Source: Massiliimalia massiliensis (lineage in GTDB: Bacteria > Bacillota > Clostridia > Oscillospirales > Ruminococcaceae). From it: a DNA stretch of 64,000 bases. The stretch lies in assembly GCF_900155615.1 (NCBI RefSeq), contig NZ_FUHT01000002.1:744001-808000 (forward strand). Reading direction: 5' to 3'. The notes beneath the pieces were generated by a model. It ran no database searches and was not told the origin of the DNA. It saw only the letters and a list, made by a program, of their open reading frames with translations. A program made the translations under genes and the position numbers. Below are positions 7,956-16,108 of the stretch, piece by piece. How positions within the stretch are numbered: the first letter of the stretch is position 1; every line of letters starts with the position of its first letter.

Positions 7956-8624
7956 TTACTGAGACTGGCTTTCTGCGCAGATCTTTTCGATTTCCAAAAT
8001 TTTATCCCGAACAGCCGCCGCCAGTTGCCGATGTCCCTCGGCATCCATATGGATAGCGTCCTCCAGGGAGGGAGCGGCATAATCCGCAGCATTTAGAAAA
8101 TGACAGTGATATTGTTCAGCAATCTGCTTGATTTTCGGTGCGAGCTGCAGGCTGATTTCCCGGGAACGCAGTCCGCCGAACATCTCGCAGAATGGGCCTT
8201 CCGCAATTGTTTCACCTACTAGGATGGGAGAGATGATCAGAATTTCGGGGAGCTTTTCTGTACACCAGCAGCTCCATGGATTCTGCACAATTTGAATTAG
8301 GCGTTCTATCCCACGGCTGACCTCGTCTGCGCTGGCATAAAAACAGTGCTTGAGGTCGTTGGTGCCCAGCATGATCACCACCAGATCTACCGGCATATGG
8401 GTGCGAAGGCAGACAGAGAGGGTTTCTTTCCCACAGACTCCCGCGTCAAACGGATCTTCGAATACTGTTGTTCGGCCGCAAAGGCCCTCCTCGTAGATAT
8501 GGTAACCGGCGCCGAGGGAATCGGCAAGACGCCCGGTCCACCGTTCCTGCCGGGTAAAGCGGGGGCTGGGGCCAGCAGGGTTGTGTCCCCAGGTATTGGA
8601 ATCGCCGAAGCACAAAATCTCCAT
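7956..8624 (-). CDS. SGNH/GDSL-type hydrolase (arylesterase/acylhydrolase-like)
   Basis: 222 residues from ATG 8624 (GAAGG upstream). The four SGNH blocks are present: block I CFGDSNTWG with nucleophile Ser8, a Gly block GLCGRTT, block III VVIMLGTNDLK with the Asn, and block V DAIHMDAEGHRQLA with the Asp/His pair. The exact pattern GDSNTWGxxP and YHIYEEGLCGRTTVFEDP matches the arylesterase/acyl-CoA thioesterase-like subgroup. No signal peptide, so probably cytoplasmic. Ester substrate unknown. Monocistronic. Confidence 0.92.
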   Translation of the reverse strand: MEILCFGDSNTWGHNPAGPSPRFTRQERWTGRLADSLGAGYHIYEEGLCGRTTVFEDPFDAGVCGKETLSVCLRTHMPVDLVVIMLGTNDLKHCFYASADEVSRGIERLIQIVQNPWSCWCTEKLPEILIISPILVGETIAEGPFCEMFGGLRSREISLQLAPKIKQIAEQYHCHFLNAADYAAPSLEDAIHMDAEGHRQLAAAVRDKILEIEKICAESQSQ

Positions 8625-8810
8625 AAAAAACCTTCTTTTCCATCTCATCAGTTGTATTCTGGCTCTAAAGCCAAACCGGAGCATTCACCTGAATTTATTA
8701 TAGGAAAAATAAGAGGGAAAGTCAATTGAAACGTAGAGCCGGAGACAGGGAGAATTCATCAAAATTAACCCCTTTTTTTCAGCAGAATCCACGAACAAAA
8801 GGAGAAAGCA

Positions 8811-8839
8811 TTGTAACCGGACTGGGATTGCGTTATAAT
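8811..8839 (+). promoter_or_regulatory. Sigma-A promoter for the 8865 membrane protein
   Basis: -35 TTGTAA (8811-8816), 17-base spacer, -10 TATAAT (8834-8839), 26 bases before the proposed start. Confidence 0.75.
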
Positions 8840-8864
8840 AGGATTCGGAAATGAGGTGTTTACT

Positions 8865-9560
8865 TTGCGTGAAACTAAAAAGCCAGTATTGAGTACGGCG
8901 GTTTTGGTAGTTAACGGGCTGCTGATCTGTGTATTCCTGCTGTTTGGCGCAATGTTAGTATATATTACCGCAAACCTTTCCTCTGATGCTCAGTCCGGAA
9001 AGGCGTATCTGTTTGGCGATGATGAAAAAACCCTTGTTTTTCTGGAGCATCAGGAAAACTACCAGCAGGGAGACCAGGTGCTGGTGCAGGGAAAGCTGGA
9101 TGGACAAATTTCCTATACTATGGAACGCGTCCAGTCAAGCCAGGACAACCAGATTGTACTGACCAGCAACGGTTCCAGCTTTACCGAGAATAAGGAAAAT
9201 GTAGTGGGTCGGATCTCGTTTGAAAGCCCGGTATTCGGGAGGCTGCTCGCCTATCTGACCGATCAGCAGAATACGGTTCCCGCCGTGATCGGCTGTGCGG
9301 TGCTCTTTATCTTTATCATCTGCCTGATCATCATGACTGTCATGGTTGCGGGAAGGCGAAGGCATGCCGCCACCCCGGAAAAACGGGCGGATAACCTGAT
9401 TGAGGAGCTGTTTGACGACAGTTCTGAGCAGGATTTCCTGCGGGAAATCTACAGCCAGGAGATCAGCGAGCCGGAGGAGGTCATCTCGGTAGGGGATGAC
9501 AAATCTCCGCTGAGCGAGGAAGAAATTGAGGCTTTCCGGGAATCGGTATTAAAATCATAG
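8865..9560 (+). CDS. Two-TM membrane protein, possibly a degenerate type I signal peptidase fold
   Basis: 231 residues from TTG 8865, with GAGG 8 bases upstream; the GTG at 8856 overlaps that site. One membrane segment (about residues 10-34), an outside domain of about 95 residues, a second membrane segment (about 140-165) and an acidic cytoplasmic tail rich in Glu and Asp. The outside part (QQGDQVLVQGKLDGQISYTMERVQ ... VLTSNGSSFTENKENVVGRISFESPVFGRLLAYL) follows the layout of the SipW-like S26B peptidase core (GD-V, a strand, T-G-D-like turn, V-G-I/K-F-P-G), but the Ser and Lys of the catalytic dyad are not there. This is inference; it could equally be an unrelated small beta domain. Own promoter and terminator. 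Confidence 0.6.
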   Translation: MRETKKPVLSTAVLVVNGLLICVFLLFGAMLVYITANLSSDAQSGKAYLFGDDEKTLVFLEHQENYQQGDQVLVQGKLDGQISYTMERVQSSQDNQIVLTSNGSSFTENKENVVGRISFESPVFGRLLAYLTDQQNTVPAVIGCAVLFIFIICLIIMTVMVAGRRRHAATPEKRADNLIEELFDDSSEQDFLREIYSQEISEPEEVISVGDDKSPLSEEEIEAFRESVLKS

Positions 9561-9569
9561 CAGCAAGGC

Positions 9570-9605
9570 AGAGCAGAAAGCCGTTTCGGCTTTCTGCTCT
9601 ATTTC
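9570..9605 (+). terminator. Terminator after the 8865 membrane protein
   Basis: Arms 9570-9583 and 9587-9600 (AGAGCAGAAAGCCG and complement), TTT loop, then ATTTC. Confidence 0.8.
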
Positions 9606-9697
9606 AAATGGAAAGCCACCGCTTTTTAGACAAACTATCTATTTCCTTTTTCATTTGGGTATGATAGAATAATAATACTAATGCGACTGAGAGATAG

Positions 9698-11047
9698 GTG
9701 AGATTTTTGAAAACTTTCCAGAGGCTGTCTCCGACAAAGATCATCGTAATCGGGTATTGTCTGATTATTTTGCTTGGGACAGTTCTTTTGCTGCTTCCGG
9801 TTTCGACCCGGGCGGGCGAGACGACCAGCTTTATGGACTCTTTTTTTACGTCGACGTCTGCAACCTGTGTGACCGGGCTTATCCGGTATGATACTTATAC
9901 CCACTGGACACTGTTCGGGCAGCTTGTTATTTTGGCTCTGATCCAGATCGGCGGGATTGGCTTTATGACGATTGCCATATCGCTGGTTTCCCTGACTAAA
10001 CGGAAAATCGGCCTTTCGGAGCGGGTTTTGATGCAGGAGGCGGTATCGGCTCCGCAGGTCGGCGGGATTGTCCGGATGACCAAGCTGATTCTCTGGGGAA
10101 CGCTTCTTTTTGAAGGACTTGGCGCAATTGCGCTTTGCTTCTACTTCTGCCCGATGCTGGGTGCGATGAAGGGGATTTACTTTTCTGTTTTCCATTCAGT
10201 GTCAGCCTTTTGTAACGCCGGCTTTGACCTGATGGGCTGCTTTGCGCCGGGGAGCTCTTTGATTACCGGCGCGCAGAATTGGATTTTAAATCTTGTGGTA
10301 ATGTTTTTAATTGTTATTGGCGGGCTTGGCTTTTTTGTATGGTCGGATATCCTCCACTGCCGCCTCCGCTTTTCCCGTTACCGGCTTCACACCAAAATTG
10401 TGATCTGCACCACAGTACTGCTGATCATTGCCGGCGGCGCGATGCTCTGGCTGTTCGAGCAGGGCGGCGCGCTCTATCAGGGGCAATCCGGTTCTTATCA
10501 GGTGATGACCGCCGCGTTTCAGTCAGTAACCTCGCGTACTGCAGGCTTTAATACCGTTCCCCTGGCGGAATTGACTTCCCCCAGCAAGCTGCTGATGGTC
10601 TGCCTGATGTTTATCGGCGGCTCAACCGGCTCTACTGCCGGCGGGATTAAAACCACCACACTGGCGGTGCTGGTGCTGAGCATCTTTACTGTGTTCCGGC
10701 GGAAAAAATCAGTAGAATGCTTTGGCAGGCGGGTGGAAGAGGGTGCAGTGCGGACTGCGGCCTGTGTTTTGATGATGTATGTCACCTTCACTATCGGTGC
10801 GACGCTGATCGTCTCTTACCTCGACGGGCTGCCTGTACAGGAGGTGCTGTTTGAGTCTACCTCCGCAATTGCGACGGTGGGGCTCACTCTGGGGATCACG
10901 CCGCAGCTCAGCATAGTTTCCCAGATTCTGATGTGCTTGTTAATGATCTTCGGACGGGCAGGCTCAATTACGATTCTGCTGGCGTTTACCTCAACACACA
11001 GCACGCTGACGTCAAAGCTGCCGACGGAAAAGATCAGGATAGGATAG
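9698..11047 (+). CDS. ktrB: KtrB/TrkH-type potassium uptake channel subunit
   Basis: 449 residues, eight membrane segments arranged as four M1-pore-M2 units. The selectivity-filter loops are visible in order: TSTSATCVTGL, SAFCNAGFD, SVTSRTAGFN and FGRAGSI, each with its filter Gly. The intramembrane gate loop is seen in GGSTGSTAGGIKTTT. KtrB passes K+ (usually Na+-coupled) and works with the cytoplasmic gating subunit encoded directly downstream. The start may be GTG 9698 or TTG 9707; AGGTGAG stands just before the latter. An extended -10 element (TGATAGAAT, 9662-9670) lies 28-36 bases upstream. Confidence 0.95.
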   Translation: MRFLKTFQRLSPTKIIVIGYCLIILLGTVLLLLPVSTRAGETTSFMDSFFTSTSATCVTGLIRYDTYTHWTLFGQLVILALIQIGGIGFMTIAISLVSLTKRKIGLSERVLMQEAVSAPQVGGIVRMTKLILWGTLLFEGLGAIALCFYFCPMLGAMKGIYFSVFHSVSAFCNAGFDLMGCFAPGSSLITGAQNWILNLVVMFLIVIGGLGFFVWSDILHCRLRFSRYRLHTKIVICTTVLLIIAGGAMLWLFEQGGALYQGQSGSYQVMTAAFQSVTSRTAGFNTVPLAELTSPSKLLMVCLMFIGGSTGSTAGGIKTTTLAVLVLSIFTVFRRKKSVECFGRRVEEGAVRTAACVLMMYVTFTIGATLIVSYLDGLPVQEVLFESTSAIATVGLTLGITPQLSIVSQILMCLLMIFGRAGSITILLAFTSTHSTLTSKLPTEKIRIG

Positions 11048-11109
11048 GGCATTAGCCGCAGAGACAGATTATTTTTCAAAAGAAGCTTTTGAAAGGAATT
11101 GGTTTGAGT

Positions 11110-11754
11110 ATGAAAACGGTATTGGTAGTTGGCTTGGGGCGCTTTGGGCGCCATATGGCCCGGAAGCTGATTGAGGAGGGAAACGAAGTCCTCGCCATTG
11201 ATATTAATGAAGAACGCGCGGACGCGGCAGCCGAATTTATCCCAAACGTTCAGATTGGGGATACGACCAACGAGGCGTTTATTAAATCGCTGGGAGTGAA
11301 TAACTTTGATTTCTGCGTGATTGCGATAGGAGATAATTTTCAAAGCGCTCTGGAAACCTGCGTGCTGCTGAAAGACCTGGGCGGGAAATATATCCTGGCT
11401 AGAGCGAGCCGGGACGTGCATAAAAAATTGCTTCTGAGAAACGGTGCGGACCATGTAGTCTATGCGGAACGGGAGATGGCGGAGCGCCTGGCGGTCAAAT
11501 ATGGCTCTAAGAAAATTTTCGACTATATCGCTATGACAGAGGATTACGCGATCTATGAGATTTCCCTGCCCTCGTCCTGGAGAGGAAAAACTATACAGGA
11601 GCAGGAAGTTCGCAGCAAATACCATATCAATATTTTGGCGACAAAAAAGGGCGAGGTAATCTATCCTCTGCCGGATGCCGGCCATATGTTCACAGAAGAG
11701 GAAACACTAGTGGTATTCGGACATAAGGATACTGTGAAGGCGCTGACGAAATAA
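11110..11754 (+). CDS. ktrA: KtrA/TrkA-type RCK gating subunit
   Basis: 215 residues. RCK_N Rossmann domain from residue 1: VLVVGLGRFGRHMARKLIEEGNEVLAIDINEE with the GxGxxG nucleotide motif and the acidic residue (D) ending strand 2, then VQIGDTT and YILARASRDVHKKLLLRNGADHVV. RCK_C (TrkA-C) domain from about residue 130 to the end (YEISLPSSWRGKTIQEQEVRSKY...EETLVVFG). The ring of KtrA binds ATP/ADP (and often c-di-AMP in the C domain) and opens KtrB. It follows ktrB by 62 bases in the same unit. AAAGGAA lies 11 bases before ATG 11110; in-frame TTGs are at 11089 and 11104. Confidence 0.95.
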   Translation: MKTVLVVGLGRFGRHMARKLIEEGNEVLAIDINEERADAAAEFIPNVQIGDTTNEAFIKSLGVNNFDFCVIAIGDNFQSALETCVLLKDLGGKYILARASRDVHKKLLLRNGADHVVYAEREMAERLAVKYGSKKIFDYIAMTEDYAIYEISLPSSWRGKTIQEQEVRSKYHINILATKKGEVIYPLPDAGHMFTEEETLVVFGHKDTVKALTK

Positions 11755-11789
11755 GAGAGTCTGAATTCAAGCTTAGCTGGAAGCCGCCT

Positions 11790-11830
11790 AAAGCCGCCGG
11801 GAAGCAGGATTGCTTTGCCGGCGGCTTTCT
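11790..11830 (+). terminator. Terminator after ktrBA
   Basis: Arms AAAGCCGCCGG (11790-11800) and CCGGCGGCTTT (11818-11828), followed by CTGTTAG. Confidence 0.75.
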
Positions 11831-11878
11831 GTTAGAACCATTTGAGCGGAGCTTCAGCTCATGAAATGAGGTGATAGA

Positions 11879-12664
11879 TTGAAGCTGCCGGAAGAAATAG
11901 AAGCAATTGTAGGAGGAAAAGCCTTTTCGGTAGATCAGGTAGGGCTTTCGGGCTCCAAGATTATCTGTTATGAGAATATGGTTTTAAAAATTGAACACAG
12001 GGGAGAAGAATCGGACGCCGAGCACAGAATGATGGCATGGCTGTCCGGCAGGCTGCCTGTCCCCAGGGTGCTTTTTTCCAGGACGGAAGGAGAAACAAGC
12101 TATCTGCTGATGAGCAGGACAGAGGGGGAGATGGCCTGCGCGCGGACATATCTGGACGACCCGCGCCGGCTTGTCAGGCTGTTGGCTCAGGGGCTGCGGG
12201 AGCTGTGGGCTGTGGATATCTCGGAATGTCCCTGCCGCCAGACACTGGACGAGAAGCTGCGGCTGGCAGAAATTAGGGTAAAAAACCGGCTGTGCGACCT
12301 GGAGCATGTAGAACCGGGTACCTACGGGGAAAACGGATTTGCTTCACCGGCGGAATTGCTGGAGTGGCTGAAAAGGAACCGCCCGGCAGAGGAGCTTGTC
12401 TTTTCCCATGGAGACTGCTGTCTGCCGAATGTTTTTTTGCGGGATAATGAGATAAGCGGTTTTATTGATTTGGGCCGGAGCGGCATCGCAGACCGGTATC
12501 AGGATATTGCCCTCTGCTATCGGAGCCTCAGAGATAATCTTGCCGGAAAATTCGGCGGAGAATGCCGTCCGGGCTTTGACCCATGCCGGCTTTTTGATGA
12601 GCTTCAGATAAAGCCTGACTGGGAAAAAATCCGGTATTTCATCTTGCTGGATGAGCTGTTTTGA
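11879..12664 (+). CDS. APH(3')-family aminoglycoside phosphotransferase homologue
   Basis: 261 residues from TTG 11879, which stands behind GAGGTGAT. APH(3') enzymes phosphorylate the 3'-hydroxyl of kanamycin/neomycin with ATP. The family core is intact: VLKIEH with the ATP-binding Lys, VFSHGDCCLPNVFL with catalytic D179 and metal ligand N184, GFIDLGRSGIADRYQDIAL with metal ligand D197, and the strongly conserved end IKPDWEKIRYFILLDELF. Spacing between D179, N184 and D197 is that of APH(3')-IIIa (190, 195, 208). The length (261) is normal. There is no mobile element around it and GC looks like its neighbours, so it is probably an old chromosomal member. Real drug substrate not shown by sequence. 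Confidence 0.9.
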   Translation: MKLPEEIEAIVGGKAFSVDQVGLSGSKIICYENMVLKIEHRGEESDAEHRMMAWLSGRLPVPRVLFSRTEGETSYLLMSRTEGEMACARTYLDDPRRLVRLLAQGLRELWAVDISECPCRQTLDEKLRLAEIRVKNRLCDLEHVEPGTYGENGFASPAELLEWLKRNRPAEELVFSHGDCCLPNVFLRDNEISGFIDLGRSGIADRYQDIALCYRSLRDNLAGKFGGECRPGFDPCRLFDELQIKPDWEKIRYFILLDELF

Positions 12665-12702
12665 GACGTATGGGTAGCGGAATGCTGCTTTGGCACGGCT
12701 AT

Positions 12703-12752
12703 AAAATAACAGGAAGCAGGACAAATCATCCGTCTCTGCTTCCTGTTATTTT
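12703..12752. terminator. Bidirectional terminator between the APH-like and AraC genes
   Basis: Perfect 17-bp arms (12703-12719 and 12736-12752, AAAATAACAGGAAGCAG) with a 16-base loop. The A/T ends give U-tracts in both directions; it overlaps the last codons of the convergent AraC gene. Confidence 0.88.
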
Positions 12753-13546
12753 TGTTGGTTTTCTTTTCGGAGACGGAGCTGCTTCTGATAGACCTTTGGA
12801 GAGACGCCGTTCTGTTTTTTGAACACCTTGGAAAAGTGAAGCTGATCCTCATATCCGACCGATGCGGCGATTTCGCTGATCGGCAAGGGCGTCTGCTCCA
12901 GGAGCACCAGGCTTTGTCTAACGCGAAACTGCTCCAGGTAGACCTGAGGAGAAACAGAAAGGTTTTTGACAAACACGCGGTAAAGATGACTGCGGCTTAC
13001 GCCAAGATGGGACGCAATATCCACCACAGAAATTGGCTGGGCATAATTTTCGGCAATGAAATCCACCGCTTTTTTGGCATATTCAAGGGAAAGGTCGACC
13101 GCTTCCTCCGGCTTGCTTGAATATTCAACCAGCCTTGATAAGAAAAGATAGAGATAGCCTGTCATTCGGACATGCTTATAATATTCCCCGCCGCTGGAGC
13201 GGTAGATGGAAAGCAGAAGCTCCTTGAGCTCTTCGCTGTGCTCGGTGCGAATCACCGGGCGCTCTTTTGTAAAATCAGTTTTATTTAACAACATTTTGAC
13301 ATCAGCGCCGACAAAGCCGACCCAGTAGTATTCCCAGGGATCCTTCTCATCGGCATAGTAGCTTACCACTGTGTTGGGATAGATCAGGAAGGTATCTCCT
13401 TCGGCGATAGAGAATGTCTGTTCCCCTACCACGTAATACCCTTTCCCTGATACCACATGGTGGATCAGATAGCGGGTTTTGGTCAAAGGCCCCATATGGT
13501 ATCCGGCCGCGCATTTCTGATAGCCGGAATTATAGATATTCATCAT
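12746..13546 (-). CDS. AraC-family transcriptional regulator (probable galKT regulator)
   Basis: 266 residues from the GTG/ATG pair at 13546/13543. N-terminal cupin sensor (YLIHHVVSGKGYYVVGEQTFSIAEGDTFLIYP, residues 27-58) and C-terminal double HTH (ISVVDIASHLGVSRSHLYRVFVKNLSVSPQVYLEQFRVRQ and ISEIAASVGYEDQLHFSKVFKKQNGVSPKVYQ, residues about 170-260). It is divergent from galK-galT, so it probably senses a galactoside and controls them. No ribosome site precedes 13546. An in-frame 16-codon extension LEPFKFSYKTEKDDAV starts at CTG 13594, ideally spaced from AGGGAGG at 13603-13609, so initiation at CTG is likely. A promoter lies at 13630-13657. Confidence 0.92.
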   Translation of the reverse strand: MMNIYNSGYQKCAAGYHMGPLTKTRYLIHHVVSGKGYYVVGEQTFSIAEGDTFLIYPNTVVSYYADEKDPWEYYWVGFVGADVKMLLNKTDFTKERPVIRTEHSEELKELLLSIYRSSGGEYYKHVRMTGYLYLFLSRLVEYSSKPEEAVDLSLEYAKKAVDFIAENYAQPISVVDIASHLGVSRSHLYRVFVKNLSVSPQVYLEQFRVRQSLVLLEQTPLPISEIAASVGYEDQLHFSKVFKKQNGVSPKVYQKQLRLRKENQQK

Positions 13547-13629
13547 GACAGCGTCATCTTTTTCGGTTTTGTAAGAGAATTTAAACGGTTCCAGCCTGTC
13601 CGCCTCCCTTTTGGAATGATATTAATTTC

Positions 13630-13657
13630 ATTATAGCAGAACCAGCTAAAAAAGCAA
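13630..13657 (-). promoter_or_regulatory. Promoter of the AraC regulator
   Basis: On the minus strand: -35 TTGCTT (13652-13657), 16-base spacer, -10 TATAAT (13630-13635). It lies in the divergent control region shared with galK. A 12-bp palindrome ATGAACGTTCAT (13746-13757) sits just upstream of the galK ribosome site. Confidence 0.65.
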
Positions 13658-13775
13658 TGAAAACTGAAACAAATTTCCATATTTATAATACAAATAAAGG
13701 TAGATTTTCAGCGTAAAATAAGATAAAGTAGAAATGATATAAGGCATGAACGTTCATACTGAAAGGAGAATCAGA

Positions 13776-15062
13776 ATGGAACAACTGCAAAAGATAGACG
13801 ACGGGCTGAAAAACGGGGTATATGACCGTTCGTTCAGAAAGCTGTATTCGGAACAGGAGCTCTCCCTTCAGAAGGAGCGGTATGCGCAGGCGCTGAAAGA
13901 ATTTCACAAGGTTTTTCCGGGACATGAAAAGGCAGCGCTTTATTCTGCACCGGGCCGGACGGAAGTCGGCGGGAACCACACTGACCACCAGCATGGCCGG
14001 GTTTTGGCTGCCGCTGTTAACCTGGATGTGATCGCGGTTGTAGCGCTGAATGATGATCATGTCATCCGGGTGCAGTCCAAAGGATTTTCGATGAATGTAG
14101 TCGAACTCGACAATCTCGAAATCCAGGAAAAGGAAAAGAACACCTCTGACGGGCTGATCCGTGGAATTGCCGCGCGGTTTACCCAGATGGGATACCAGGT
14201 CAAAGGGTTTGACGCATATACAACCTCTAATGTGCTCAAGGGTTCCGGGCTGTCCTCCTCCGCGGCGTTTGAAGTGCTGATCGGAACGATTATCAGCAAG
14301 GAATTCTGCGGCGGCGGAGTTGACGCAGTGGAAATTGCAAAGATCGGAAAGTATTCCGAAAACAACTATTTCGGAAAAGCCAGCGGCCTGATGGATCAGA
14401 TGGTCAGCTCTGTGGGCGCTTTTGTCGCCATTGATTTCAATGACCCGGAAAATCCGGTCATTGAAAAGGTTGATTTTGATTTTGCCGCCTGCGGGTATGC
14501 GCTTTGCATTACCGATACAAAGGGAAACCACGCCAACCTGACGCCAGACTATGTCGCGGTACCGACGGAGATGAAACAGGTTGCCGCGTATTTTCAGAAG
14601 GATGTCCTGCGCGACGTGCCGGAAGAGGACTTTTATGCTGCGCTGCCCGAGCTGAGAAAATCTGTTTCTGACCGCGCGGTTCTGCGCGCTATCCATTTTT
14701 ATCAGGATAATCGGCGCGCGGCGGAGGAAGCGCAGGCGCTCAAATCCGGCGATTTTGAAACCTTCTGCCGTTTGGTGAAGGAGTCGGGCGATTCTTCCTT
14801 TAAATGGCTGCAAAACACCTATTCTCCGGCGCATCCGGAGGAACAGGGCGTTTCGCTTGGACTTGCGGTCAGCGAACGGATTTTGAACGGGCATGGCGCG
14901 TGCCGGGTACACGGCGGCGGTTTTGCCGGGACGATCCAGGCGTTTGTACCGCTTGCTTTGGTAGAGGAATACCGTCAGGAGATGGACGCAGTATTTGGGC
15001 CTTCCTCCTGCCATGTTTTACAGATCCGCGAGGCTGGCGGCGTAAAAATAGAAAAGGAGTAA
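13776..15062 (+). CDS. galK: Galactokinase
   Basis: 428 residues from ATG 13776 with GAAAGGAG upstream. GHMP kinase that phosphorylates galactose to galactose-1-phosphate, first step of the Leloir route. The galactokinase signature reads GRTEVGGNHTDHQHG (residues 60-74), where the usual GEHTDY is GNHTDHQ as in many clostridial GalK proteins. The ATP-binding GHMP loop is LKGSGLSSSAAFEV, and the third motif is CRVHGGGFAGTIQAF near the C terminus. galT starts 7 bases after the stop, so the two form an operon. The AraC gene upstream is the likely regulator. Confidence 0.96.
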   Translation: MEQLQKIDDGLKNGVYDRSFRKLYSEQELSLQKERYAQALKEFHKVFPGHEKAALYSAPGRTEVGGNHTDHQHGRVLAAAVNLDVIAVVALNDDHVIRVQSKGFSMNVVELDNLEIQEKEKNTSDGLIRGIAARFTQMGYQVKGFDAYTTSNVLKGSGLSSSAAFEVLIGTIISKEFCGGGVDAVEIAKIGKYSENNYFGKASGLMDQMVSSVGAFVAIDFNDPENPVIEKVDFDFAACGYALCITDTKGNHANLTPDYVAVPTEMKQVAAYFQKDVLRDVPEEDFYAALPELRKSVSDRAVLRAIHFYQDNRRAAEEAQALKSGDFETFCRLVKESGDSSFKWLQNTYSPAHPEEQGVSLGLAVSERILNGHGACRVHGGGFAGTIQAFVPLALVEEYRQEMDAVFGPSSCHVLQIREAGGVKIEKE

Positions 15063-15069
15063 ATGGAGA

Positions 15070-16038
15070 ATGGCTGAATTAAGGTGGCATCCACTGACAA
15101 AGGACTGGGTGATGATTGCTTCCCACCGGCAGGCAAGGCCGCAGATGCCAAAGGACTATTGCCCGTTCTGTCCGAGCTTTGGAAATGTTCCGGACTATGA
15201 CGTGTTAAAATATGATAATGACTTCCCCGCGCTGTCCCAGAACCCGCCGGTTCCGGACGATGTGGCAAATGGCTTTTTTAAAACTGCCGAGGCATATGGG
15301 AAATGTGAGGTCATTCTCTATTCCCCAAACCACACCCAGACAATCAAGGAATTAAGCGACAGTCATATGAAAAAGCTGGTCGACCTGTGGTGTGAACGGT
15401 TTGAGGCATTGCGGGCAGACGAAAAAATTAAATATGTCTTTATTTTTGAAAACCGCGGCGAGGTTGTCGGAGTGACGATGCCTCATCCGCACGGACAGAT
15501 TTACGGCTATTCCTTTATTCCGAAAAAGATCCAGTTAGAGGTGGAATCCGCAAAGGAGTATCAGGAGGAAACCGGAAACTGTATTTTCTGTGACATGCTG
15601 AAAAATGAATTGGAATTCGAAAAGCGGATTATTTTCCAGAATGAAGCGTTTACCGTTTTCCTTCCATTCTTTACCGAATACCCTTATGGTGTTTATATTA
15701 TGGCAAACAGCCATAAACAGTATATTTCTGAATTTGACGAGAAGGAAAAGGAGCTTTTGGGCGTCACGATCCGGGATGTTGCCGGAATGCTCGACAGCCT
15801 GTTTGGCTATTCCTTCCCCTATATGATGTGTATGCATAACGCACCGGTAAACGGGGAAAATCCGGAAGAGTATTTCCATTTTCACATTGAGTTTTTCCCG
15901 CCGATGAGAAGCGCTGACAAACAGAAATTCAATGCTTCCAGCGAAACAGGCGTTTGGGCGCACTGCAATCCTACCTGCCCAGAGGTTACCTCCCAAGAAC
16001 TGAGGGCAGCTTATCAAAGATATATGGCCTCCAAATAA
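15070..16038 (+). CDS. galT: Galactose-1-phosphate uridylyltransferase (GalT, class I)
   Basis: 322 residues, normal for class I GalT. It exchanges UMP between UDP-glucose and galactose-1-phosphate. Motifs: zinc-type CPFCPS near residue 31, the nucleotidyl HIT motif with catalytic histidine MPHPHGQIYGYSF (about residues 137-149), a second cysteine pair CIFCDM, and HFHIEFFPPMRS near the C terminus. The ribosome site AAGGAG is inside the end of galK, 12 bases upstream. Ends in a strong terminator. No galE, mutarotase or transporter is present in the window, so the epimerase and uptake must be elsewhere. Confidence 0.96.
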   Translation: MAELRWHPLTKDWVMIASHRQARPQMPKDYCPFCPSFGNVPDYDVLKYDNDFPALSQNPPVPDDVANGFFKTAEAYGKCEVILYSPNHTQTIKELSDSHMKKLVDLWCERFEALRADEKIKYVFIFENRGEVVGVTMPHPHGQIYGYSFIPKKIQLEVESAKEYQEETGNCIFCDMLKNELEFEKRIIFQNEAFTVFLPFFTEYPYGVYIMANSHKQYISEFDEKEKELLGVTIRDVAGMLDSLFGYSFPYMMCMHNAPVNGENPEEYFHFHIEFFPPMRSADKQKFNASSETGVWAHCNPTCPEVTSQELRAAYQRYMASK

Positions 16039-16053
16039 AGGCGGCCAAGGATG

Positions 16054-16094
16054 AAACAAAGCCGACAGCAGAAAATCTGCTGTCGGCTTTGTTT
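16054..16094. terminator. Bidirectional terminator after galT
   Basis: Perfect 19-bp arms (16054-16072 and 16076-16094, core GCCGACAGCAGA) with a 3-base AAA loop. It separates galT from the convergent oxidoreductase gene. Confidence 0.92.
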
Positions 16095-16108
16095 TGGATG
16101 CAGAAAGC

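Noticed and set aside
10816-11685. 289-codon minus-strand frame
   Set aside because: Antisense to ktrB/ktrA; caused by the codon pattern of those genes.
13746-13757. Palindrome ATGAACGTTCAT as the AraC operator
   Set aside because: AraC-family sites are usually direct repeats, and one 12-bp palindrome next to the ribosome site can arise by chance; noted only in the galK control region.
13683-15014. 443-codon open frame on the minus strand
   Set aside because: It is antisense to galK, which has full galactokinase motifs and a good ribosome site; the antisense frame has no recognisable domain.
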